In this document: positions 1 through 4,990 of the stretch, in pieces
Position numbering within the stretch: position 1 is the first letter of the stretch
Layout of the letters: each line of letters starts with the position of its first letter
DNA from: Ruminococcus sp.
Lineage (GTDB): Bacteria; Bacillota; Clostridia; Oscillospirales; Ruminococcaceae
Direction: 5' to 3'
Assembly (NCBI GenBank): GCA_014799675.1
Contig: JAAVHM010000142.1
Coordinates: 1-5,647, forward strand
Length of the DNA: 5,647 nt
Notes under the pieces: generated by a model
Databases searched by the model: none
Seen by the model: the letters and a program-made list of their open reading frames with translations, nothing else
What the model was told of the DNA's origin: nothing
Translations under genes and position numbers: made by a program

Positions 1-2
1 AT

Positions 3-1997
3 ATTGGTGCGGACTCGGGCTTCGGGACGGAGGCAAAACACGAAAGTTCTGAAAAATCCGAAAAAAGCAAAAAAGACAAAAAGAAGAAAACCAAGTTCCT
101 TGACAGCTACTGCACAAACCTTACGGGACGCGCGGAAGAGGGAAAGCTTGACAACATTATCGGCAGAGACAAGGAGATAGCAAGGACTATCCAAATATTG
201 TCCCGCCGTCAGAAAAACAATCCCTGCCTTATTGGTGAGCCAGGCGTGGGAAAGACTGCAATTGCCGAGGGTATTGCCCAAAGAATAGCGGCGGGGGACG
301 TGCCGTTCAATTTAAAGAATAAAAAGGTACACCTGCTTGACCTTACCGCCCTTGTTGCGGGTACGCAGTTCAGGGGACAGTTTGAAAGCCGCGTAAAGGG
401 TCTTATTGAAGAGGTCAAGAACGAGGGAAACATCATTCTTTTCATTGACGAGGTACACAACCTTGTGGGCGCGGGGGACAGCGAGGGTTCAATGAACGCC
501 GCAAATATCCTCAAGCCTGCTCTTTCAAGGGGAGAGGTGCAGGTCATCGGCGCGACCACCTTTAAGGAATACCGCAAATATATAGAAAAGGACAGCGCAC
601 TGGAACGCCGTTTCCAGCCTGTTACCATTGTCGAGCCTACTATTTCGGAGACCGAATCAGTTCTCCTTGGCATAAGAAAATATTACGAGGAACACCACCG
701 TGTAAAAATTACCGACGAGCTTCTTAAACGCTGCGCGGTGCTTTCCGAAAGATATATCAACGACAGATTTCTTCCCGACAAGGCTATCGACCTTTTGGAC
801 GAAGCCTGCGCCTGCACAAGCATACGCAGCAAGGCGATAGGGGAGTACGACGAAATTTGCGAAAAGCTTGTGAATACCGAGATAAGCATTACAGAAATGG
901 AGGAATCCTCCGAGCCTGATTTTGAGAAAATTGCCGAAGCAAAAGCAGAGGTACTGCGTCTTGAAAAGGAAAAGACAAAGCTTGAAGAAAAGGTGCAGAA
1001 TATTTATGTTACCGAGAACGACCTTTCTAAGGTAATTGAGCTTTGGACGGGCATTCCCGCAAGCAAGGTCAACGAAAGCGAGTACACAAAAATCGCCAAT
1101 CTTGAAGCTGCTCTGAAAACCCATATAATCGGTCAGGACGAAGCTGTTGAGCTTGTGAGCAAGGCTATCAAGCGTACACGCATCCAGCTTGCAAAACGCC
1201 GCAGACCTGCTTCCTTTATATTTGTCGGACCCACGGGCGTGGGAAAAACGGAGCTTGTAAAGACTCTTGCCGCCGAGCTTTTTGACGGTACAGAACCTCT
1301 TATCCGTCTCGACATGACAGAGTATATGGAAAAGTACAGCGTGTCCCGTCTTATCGGTTCGCCTCCCGGTTACGTTGGTTACGACGAAGCAGGACAGCTT
1401 ACGGAAAAAGTCCGCAGAAAGCCATACAGCGTGGTTCTGTTTGACGAAATAGAAAAGGCGCACCCCGACGTTATGAATATACTTCTGCAAATCCTTGACG
1501 AGGGCAAGATAAACGACGCACAGGGACGTTCAGTTAATTTTGAAAATACTATTATCGCCATGACCTCAAACGCAGGCTCTACCGACAAGGGAACAGGCGT
1601 TGGTTTCAACAAGACCGAAAAGGATATCTCTAAAGAAAAGGCAATGAAAGCTCTGTCTGATTTCCTGCGACCCGAATTTTTGAGCCGTATCGACGAGGTG
1701 GTGGTGTTCAATCCGCTTACTTTAGAAAATTACGAGCAGATAGCTGCCCTTATGCTGGACGAAATGAAAGAACCTCTTGCCGAAAAGGGAATTACTTTAA
1801 AGTACAGCAAAAAGGCTCTTGCTGCAATTGCCGAGAAGTCCCACGGCAAAAAGTTCGGCGCGCGTGATATACGCAAGGTGATCCGCACGGATATTGAGGA
1901 CAAAATTGCAGAAATAATCATAAACAGCGCAGAAAATCCAGTTGCGGTCATAAAAATAGGTGAGAAAAAGGGCGAGATAGAGATTGAAGCTCTCTGA
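3..1997 (+). CDS. clpC: ClpC-type AAA+ unfoldase, ATP-binding subunit of Clp protease (5' partial)
   Basis: Hsp100 ATPase that unfolds proteins and feeds them to the ClpP protease in the cytoplasm. The reading frame is open from base 3, giving 664 in-window residues; by family layout roughly 125-150 N-terminal residues (the Clp_N adaptor/substrate domain) lie outside. In-window residues: Lys/Glu/Ser-rich linker about 13-33; first Walker A GEPGVGKT 78-85; pore loop AGTQFRGQFE about 119-128; Walker B ILFIDE 145-150; arginine finger in LERRF about 200-204; short coiled-coil middle region about 265-335; second Walker A GPTGVGKT 409-416; pore loop GSPPGYVGY about 452-460; Walker B VVLFDE 477-482; sensor-2 GARD near 619. 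VGF at 533-535 sits where the ClpP-binding loop lies, so the protein should dock to ClpP, unlike ClpB. The short middle region favours ClpC over ClpB; ClpA cannot be excluded without the N-domain. A TTG at 198 is not the start, because homology continues upstream of it. The stop is TGA. Confidence 0.95.
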   Translation: MGADSGFGTEAKHESSEKSEKSKKDKKKKTKFLDSYCTNLTGRAEEGKLDNIIGRDKEIARTIQILSRRQKNNPCLIGEPGVGKTAIAEGIAQRIAAGDVPFNLKNKKVHLLDLTALVAGTQFRGQFESRVKGLIEEVKNEGNIILFIDEVHNLVGAGDSEGSMNAANILKPALSRGEVQVIGATTFKEYRKYIEKDSALERRFQPVTIVEPTISETESVLLGIRKYYEEHHRVKITDELLKRCAVLSERYINDRFLPDKAIDLLDEACACTSIRSKAIGEYDEICEKLVNTEISITEMEESSEPDFEKIAEAKAEVLRLEKEKTKLEEKVQNIYVTENDLSKVIELWTGIPASKVNESEYTKIANLEAALKTHIIGQDEAVELVSKAIKRTRIQLAKRRRPASFIFVGPTGVGKTELVKTLAAELFDGTEPLIRLDMTEYMEKYSVSRLIGSPPGYVGYDEAGQLTEKVRRKPYSVVLFDEIEKAHPDVMNILLQILDEGKINDAQGRSVNFENTIIAMTSNAGSTDKGTGVGFNKTEKDISKEKAMKALSDFLRPEFLSRIDEVVVFNPLTLENYEQIAALMLDEMKEPLAEKGITLKYSKKALAAIAEKSHGKKFGARDIRKVIRTDIEDKIAEIIINSAENPVAVIKIGEKKGEIEIEAL

Positions 1998-2014
1998 CAG
2001 ACAGGAGTTAGGCA

Positions 2015-2515
2015 ATGGGAATACCCGATGAAATTATCAAAAGAGGAAGCGTTGTTATATATAACGATACAGAGAATAGGCGCGGTCTCGTTAGCGAAAT
2101 TGAGACTTACAATATTAAAATGCAAGGCTGCCGAAGGAAAAAAAGATTGCTTGAAGAAATAAAGTATGCGTATATTATTTTAAATCTTTTTGTACTGCGT
2201 AGCTTTATTTCTTCAAATGCAGAAATATTTTTCTCCACTATACCTCTTGCTGTGGTTGTTTTGGCAGTAAATGCGGCAATGCTAATATTTGCGGTTTTCA
2301 AAAATAAGTTTTATATAAGCGCGGCTGTTTCGATGTTGTTTACAGTAATTGATTGGCGGTTTATATTTCTTTTTGCCGCCAATATTGTTTTTTGCCTGAT
2401 TATATGGCGTATAGAAAAGCCGCTGAAAAATCTTTCCGGATACCCATTTTTTCATGATATATATGTAATATATGAAGACAGAAATAGCAGCGATAGGGAT
2501 CAATACGATAGATAA
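2015..2515 (+). CDS. Hypothetical multi-pass membrane protein
   Basis: I do not recognise a family. The 166-residue product has a polar N-terminus (1-50) with a basic patch GCRRKKR about 38-44. Hydrophobic segments follow at about 51-66, 72-95 and 99-133; the last is long enough for one long or two short helices, so three or four membrane spans are likely. The C-terminal tail (about 134-166) is charged and contains GYPFFHDIYVIYEDR. There is no signal peptide and no catalytic motif that I can see. The ATG is supported by AGGAG at 2003-2007, seven bases upstream. The gene begins 17 bases after the clpC-type stop, and no promoter or terminator lies between them, so they are probably one transcript. 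Base composition is much richer in AT than clpC (many TTT, ATA and AAA codons), as is usual for membrane proteins, but it could also mean a fast-evolving or acquired gene. A role next to Clp, for example as a membrane-bound substrate or partner, is only a guess. Confidence 0.75.
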   Translation: MGIPDEIIKRGSVVIYNDTENRRGLVSEIETYNIKMQGCRRKKRLLEEIKYAYIILNLFVLRSFISSNAEIFFSTIPLAVVVLAVNAAMLIFAVFKNKFYISAAVSMLFTVIDWRFIFLFAANIVFCLIIWRIEKPLKNLSGYPFFHDIYVIYEDRNSSDRDQYDR

Positions 2516-2578
2516 ATTTGACATAACATTGGAAAAATTTAAATTACCAAAAAAAATACAAAAATTTTGAAAAAACTC

Positions 2579-2607
2579 TTGACAAGTCGCCTAAAGTATG
2601 GTATAAT
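2579..2607 (+). promoter_or_regulatory. Strong sigma-A promoter of the tRNA cluster
   Basis: There is a perfect -35 TTGACA at 2579-2584, a 17-base spacer, and a perfect -10 TATAAT at 2602-2607 preceded by TGG, an extended -10. The run of A and T tracts just upstream (2545-2576) could act as an UP element. Transcription should begin near 2613-2615, about 17 bases before the first tRNA. This is the only strong promoter seen for the three tRNA genes. Confidence 0.9.
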
Positions 2608-2630
2608 TATTTCTGTTGTTGAGAGTTTAT

Positions 2631-2704
2631 GCGGGTGTAGTTCAATGGTAGAACCCCAGCCTTCCAAGCTGGTCGCGTGGGTTCGATTCCCATCACCCGC
2701 TCCA
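2631..2704 (+). tRNA. tRNA-Gly (anticodon TCC)
   Basis: The cloverleaf is complete. Acceptor stem GCGGGTG (2631-2637) pairs with CACCCGC (2694-2700). D stem is GTTC/GAAC. Anticodon stem CCAGC/GCTGG encloses loop CTTCCAA (2661-2667) with anticodon TCC at 2663-2665, reading GGA and possibly GGG glycine codons. The T arm has loop TTCGATT and one G-T closing pair. The discriminator is T2701 and CCA is encoded at 2702-2704. It is the first gene of the cluster, directly behind a consensus promoter. Confidence 0.98.
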
Positions 2705-2826
2705 TTTTTGGTAATATTTCAATTTTGTAGCAGTTTTAATTAACTGTTTAAGATATTGTTTATTACCGTGTAGCTTTTTGATCTGCTTGATGTTGTAATC
2801 AACGGAAAGGGTCAAGGCTCAGCCTT
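2705..2826 (+). other. Spacer between tRNA-Gly and tRNA-Arg with an inverted repeat abutting tRNA-Arg
   Basis: No coding frame or good promoter is visible in these 122 bases. A weak inverted repeat CAGTT/AACTG lies at 2731-2746 without a proper T-tract. The far end carries CAAGGCT-C-AGCCTTG (2813-2827), whose last base is the first base of tRNA-Arg; as RNA it could fold as a 5-bp stem with a 5-base loop. I expect the spacer to be transcribed with the tRNAs and removed during processing. Confidence 0.4.
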
Positions 2827-2903
2827 GCGCCTTTAACTCAGCTGGATAGAGTAACTGCCTTCTAAGCAGTAAGCCACTGGTTCGAGTCCAGTAAGGCGCG
2901 CCA
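2827..2903 (+). tRNA. tRNA-Arg (anticodon TCT)
   Basis: The cloverleaf is complete with no mismatches. Acceptor GCGCCTT (2827-2833) pairs with AAGGCGC (2893-2899). D stem is ACTC/GAGT. Anticodon stem ACTGC/GCAGT encloses loop CTTCTAA, with anticodon TCT at 2861-2863 reading AGA/AGG. T stem ACTGG/CCAGT closes loop TTCGAGT. The discriminator is G2900 and CCA is encoded at 2901-2903. It has no promoter of its own that I can find, so it probably depends on the promoter upstream of tRNA-Gly. Confidence 0.98.
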
Positions 2904-2961
2904 GCGGTGAACGCACCGCAGCGAGAAATGTTCCGCACACTAAAGCGGGACATTTATTCGC
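2904..2961 (+). repeat. Two tandem hairpins between tRNA-Arg and tRNA-His
   Basis: The first hairpin begins at the base after the tRNA-Arg CCA: GCGGTG (2904-2909), loop AACG, CACCGC (2914-2919). The second pairs 2921-2936 with 2945-2961 around loop ACACTAAA: an 11-bp inner stem with one G-T pair, a small internal loop (G against AT), and a 4-bp GCGA/TCGC outer stem. No T-tract follows directly, so a simple terminator is unlikely. It may be a processing or attenuation structure, or a small palindromic repeat; the sequence alone does not decide. Confidence 0.6.
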
Positions 2962-3001
2962 ACAATGAGTTAGTATTTTGGCGGCAATGTGCCAATTATA
3001 T

Positions 3002-3079
<78 letters not shown>

Positions 3080-3096
3080 TATTTTAAGTTATAAAT

Positions 3097-3136
3097 TCCC
3101 CCGTAAATGCTTATTTGCGGGGGATTGTATTTTATA
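3097..3136 (+). terminator. Rho-independent terminator of the tRNA cluster
   Basis: An 11-bp stem with five G-C pairs at its base, CCCCCGTAAAT (3098-3108) with ATTTGCGGGGG (3113-3123), has a GCTT loop and one G-T pair. It is extended by T3097-A3124. The T-rich tail TTGTATTTTAT follows. It lies 18 bases after the tRNA-His CCA, where the cluster should end. Confidence 0.88.
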
Positions 3137-3237
3137 TACATCCTTGCGTCCTTGAATATAAGGATAGTTTAAAAAGAAATCAAAAGCGCAAAGTTCTGCA
3201 GATACTTGTTACCAAATATTGTAATATCAAAAGGAAC
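3137..3237. other. AT-rich spacer between the tRNA terminator and the toxin-antitoxin promoter
   Basis: No gene is seen. A weak hairpin TCCTT/AAGGA lies at 3149-3164, and a short inverted repeat ATATT-GT-AATAT at 3216-3227 sits about 10 bases before the -35 box, where it could be part of a promoter-upstream element or a second operator half. Both are short enough to arise by chance. I found no copy of a tRNA 3' end here that would mark an integration site. Confidence 0.35.
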
Positions 3238-3266
3238 TTGACAAATCTCAAAAAATAGTATATACT
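3238..3266 (+). promoter_or_regulatory. Promoter of the mazEF-like operon
   Basis: The -35 is a perfect TTGACA at 3238-3243, the spacer is 17 bases, and the -10 is TATACT at 3261-3266. The expected start point is near 3273, giving a leader of about 30 bases before the mazE-like ATG at 3303. The -10 lies inside a perfect palindrome, which suggests repression by the antitoxin or the antitoxin-toxin complex. Confidence 0.82.
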
Positions 3267-3276
3267 AAGTGTATAC
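3256..3276. promoter_or_regulatory. Palindromic operator candidate overlapping the -10 box
   Basis: TAGTATATACTA (3256-3267) is a perfect 12-bp palindrome covering the -10, and GTATAC (3271-3276) is a second palindrome four bases on. TATAC (3261-3265) and GTATA (3271-3275) also form an inverted repeat with a 5-base gap. MazE-type antitoxins are known to bind alternating palindromes in their own promoter, so this is the natural autoregulation site. AT-rich -10 regions can look palindromic by chance. Confidence 0.55.
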
Positions 3277-3302
3277 GGATTGTTTTAGAAAGGATTGATA
3301 TT

Positions 3303-3551
3303 ATGACTACAAATGCTACGATACAGAAGTGGGGCAACAGTCAGGGAATACGTATACCAAAGTTTATTTTAGAGCAAATTAATCTTGATACCAATTCTGA
3401 TGTATCTATATCGGTCACAAATGACAGCATTATAATTAAAAAGGCAACAAAAAAACATATTCCTCTTGCCGAACGTTTCGCTGATTATACAGGTGAAGCT
3501 CAAAACGGAGAATACGATTGGGGCGAACCGCAAGGAGAAGAAGTATGGTAA
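3303..3551 (+). CDS. mazE: MazE-like antitoxin (AbrB/SpoVT family)
   Basis: This 82-residue antitoxin should neutralise the MazF-like ribonuclease encoded next to it and repress their shared promoter. Residues 5-47 (ATIQKWGNSQGIRIPK, then VSISVTNDSIIIKKA) are the swapped-hairpin AbrB/MazE DNA-binding domain with the typical K-W-G-N-S-x-G-I-R-I-P signature. Residues 51-82 form an acidic tail (HIPLAERFADYTGEA, ending in EEVW) of the kind that wraps around the toxin. The ATG has AAAGGA at 3289-3294, eight bases upstream. The end of the gene overlaps the toxin start by 7 bases (ATGGTAA), so translation is coupled. The gene looks intact. Confidence 0.92.
   Translation: MTTNATIQKWGNSQGIRIPKFILEQINLDTNSDVSISVTNDSIIIKKATKKHIPLAERFADYTGEAQNGEYDWGEPQGEEVW
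3532..3537 (+). promoter_or_regulatory. Ribosome binding site fixing the mazF-like start
   Basis: AAGGAG lies seven bases before the ATG at 3545, inside the mazE-like gene. It supports 3545 as the toxin start over a TTG at 3518 in the same frame, which would add nine basic residues (GRTARRRS) not typical of the family. Confidence 0.75.
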
Positions 3552-3898
3552 CATTGAAACAAGGCGATATAATAAAACTGGATTTCAATCCTCAATCAGG
3601 GCATGAACAGGCAGGGTACAGACCTGCATTAGTTGTAAGCAACGAGGTATATAATCAAAATACAAATTTGGTGATAGTATGTCCGATAAGTAATACTCCA
3701 AATGATTTTCCTCTGCATGTTAAGCTCGATAGCAGAACAGCTACTACCGGGAGTATCATGTGACAACATATTAAGGCATTAGACATTGTTTCAAGAGGAT
3801 ATGTACTTGTTGAAAATTTGCATGATGATATATTCCAAGAAGTTTTTGATATACTTTACGGTGAAATTGAAATCTTACCAAAAACAGGAAGTAAATAG
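3545..3898 (+). pseudogene. mazF: MazF/PemK-like toxin interrupted by an in-frame TGA
   Basis: MazF toxins are sequence-specific mRNA endoribonucleases. From the ATG at 3545 to the TAG at 3896-3898 the frame has 117 codons, the normal family length, but codon 73 (3761-3763) is TGA. The first 72 residues show the family core: QGDIIKLDFNPQSG, then HEQAGYRPALVVSN, with E21 and R26 matching E24 and R29 of E. coli MazF, and CPIS at 46-49 near the catalytic Thr position. After the TGA the same frame goes on with QHIKALDIVSRGYVLVE and a C-terminal helix (DDIFQEVFDILYGEIEIL), again family-like. No base is gained or lost, so this is a point nonsense change. Termination at 3763 would give a 72-residue product without the conserved K-x-L-D and Arg region, presumably inactive. 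TGA followed by C is a leaky stop context, so some readthrough is conceivable. A sequencing error is the other explanation. Confidence 0.88.
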
Positions 3899-3905
3899 CT
3901 AATAA

Positions 3906-3950
3906 AAACGTCCCTTGAATGCTGCTTCAAGGGACGTTTGTTATTCTTTA
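3906..3950. terminator. Bidirectional terminator between mazF-like and GGGtGRT genes
   Basis: A perfect 14-bp stem, AAACGTCCCTTGAA (3906-3919) with TTCAAGGGACGTTT (3926-3939), has a TGCTGC loop. On the plus strand it is followed by GTTATTCTTT. On the minus strand the tail reads TTTATTAGC after the stem's own AAACG/CGTTT end. It lies between convergent operons, 7 bases after the mazF-like TAG and 35 bases after the minus-strand GGGtGRT stop, so it can serve both. Confidence 0.88.
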
Positions 3951-3974
3951 TGAAACAAGCTATATTTCGTTAAA

Positions 3975-4976
3975 TTACTTCTTCATAGCCTCTTCAACCG
4001 CAACAGCGCAAGCAACCGTAGCGCCAACCATTGGGTTGTTGCCCATGCCGATAAGACCCATCATCTCAACGTGAGCAGGAACGGAAGATGAACCTGCAAA
4101 CTGTGCGTCGGAGTGCATACGTCCCATTGTATCGGTCATACCGTAGGAAGCAGGTCCCGCAGCCATGTTATCGGGGTGGAGAGTACGTCCTGTACCGCCG
4201 CCGGAAGCAACAGAGAAGTACTTCTTGCCCTTGTCGGTGCATTCTTTCTTGTATGTACCTGCAACGGGGTGCTGGAAACGTGTGGGGTTGGTGGAGTTAC
4301 CTGTAATGGAAACGTCAACGCCCTCTTTCCACATGATAGCAACGCCCTCTGTAACGTCGTTTGCGCCGTAGCAGTTTACCTTAGCGCGGAGACCGTCAGA
4401 GTATGCCTTGCGGAAAACTTCCTTAACCTCGCCTGTGTAGTAATCCATTTCAGTCTCAACATATGTAAAGCCGTTGATACGGGCAATTATCTGAGCAGCG
4501 TCCTTGCCGAGACCGTTGAGGATTACGCGGAGGGGCTTCTGACGAACCTTGTTAGCCTTTTCAGCGATACCGATAGCGCCCTCTGCCGCTGCAAAGGATT
4601 CGTGACCTGCCAGAAATGCGAAGCACTCTGTCTCCTCTTCAAGGAGCATTTTGCCGAGGTTGCCGTGACCGAGACCAACCTTACGCTGGTCAGCAACAGA
4701 ACCTGGGATACAGAAAGCCTGGAGACCCTCGCCGATAGCTGCGGCAGCGTCAGCAGCTCTTGTGCAGCCCTTCTTGATAGCGATAGCGCAGCCTACTGTG
4801 TAAGCCCACTTAGCGTTCTCGAAGCAGATAGGCTGGATACCCTCAACGAGCTTATAGATGTCAAGACCCTTAGCCTTGGTTATCTCGGCTGTTTCTTCAA
4901 TTGACTTGATGCCGTACTGAGCAAGAACGTCGAGAATTTGTTTTTCTCTTCTCTCATATGATTCAAATAAAGCCAT
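3975..4976 (-). CDS. GGGtGRT family protein (function unknown)
   Basis: This is a complete 333-residue member of the family named after its motif, seen here as SGGGTGRTLHPDN at 258-270; family members are about this length. No biochemical function is established to my knowledge. There is no signal peptide or membrane segment, so it should be cytosolic. Gly- and Ala-rich stretches include GLGHGNLGKMLLEEETECFA (101-120), VILNGLGKDAAQII (151-164), SITGNSTNPTRFQHP (223-237) and GMGNNPMVGATVACAVAV (310-327). Cysteines occur at 51, 63, 71, 89, 118, 202, 246 and 323. The ATG at 4976-4974 follows GGAGG at 4990-4986 by nine bases. The gene begins 14 bases after the NifU-like scaffold stop, whose TAA runs straight into the ribosome site (TAAGGAGG), so the two are co-translated from one mRNA. 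The partnership suggests a role with iron-sulfur clusters or a cluster-bearing enzyme; this is inference from neighbourhood only. Confidence 0.93.
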   Translation of the reverse strand: MALFESYERREKQILDVLAQYGIKSIEETAEITKAKGLDIYKLVEGIQPICFENAKWAYTVGCAIAIKKGCTRAADAAAAIGEGLQAFCIPGSVADQRKVGLGHGNLGKMLLEEETECFAFLAGHESFAAAEGAIGIAEKANKVRQKPLRVILNGLGKDAAQIIARINGFTYVETEMDYYTGEVKEVFRKAYSDGLRAKVNCYGANDVTEGVAIMWKEGVDVSITGNSTNPTRFQHPVAGTYKKECTDKGKKYFSVASGGGTGRTLHPDNMAAGPASYGMTDTMGRMHSDAQFAGSSSVPAHVEMMGLIGMGNNPMVGATVACAVAVEEAMKK

Positions 4977-4990
4977 TGTAGTATACCTCC

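Noticed and set aside
657..1490. Minus-strand open frame of 277 residues inside the clpC-type gene
   Set aside because: It is antisense to conserved AAA+ motifs, with a Phe/Leu/Cys-rich composition typical of shadow frames.
2518..2546. Second TTGACA (2518-2523) as an extra tRNA promoter
   Set aside because: No acceptable -10 lies 16-18 bases downstream (AAATTA at best), whereas the promoter at 2579-2607 is perfect.
2516..2578. Terminator after the membrane protein gene
   Set aside because: The region has A and T tracts and short palindromes such as CAAAAATTTTG, but no GC-containing stem followed by a T-tract.
3761..3763. TGA in the mazF-like frame as selenocysteine or as a reassigned sense codon
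   Set aside because: No clear stem-loop of bacterial SECIS type is visible just downstream, MazF toxins are not selenoproteins, and the clp gene uses TGA as its stop.
3080..3975. tRNA-linked integration of the toxin-antitoxin module as a genomic island
   Set aside because: No repeat of a tRNA 3' end, integrase or other mobility gene is visible in the window.
4113..4904. Long plus-strand open frame of 263 residues opposite the GGGtGRT gene
   Set aside because: It lies antisense to a convincing family member, has no ribosome site and no recognisable domain; it reflects codon bias of the real gene.
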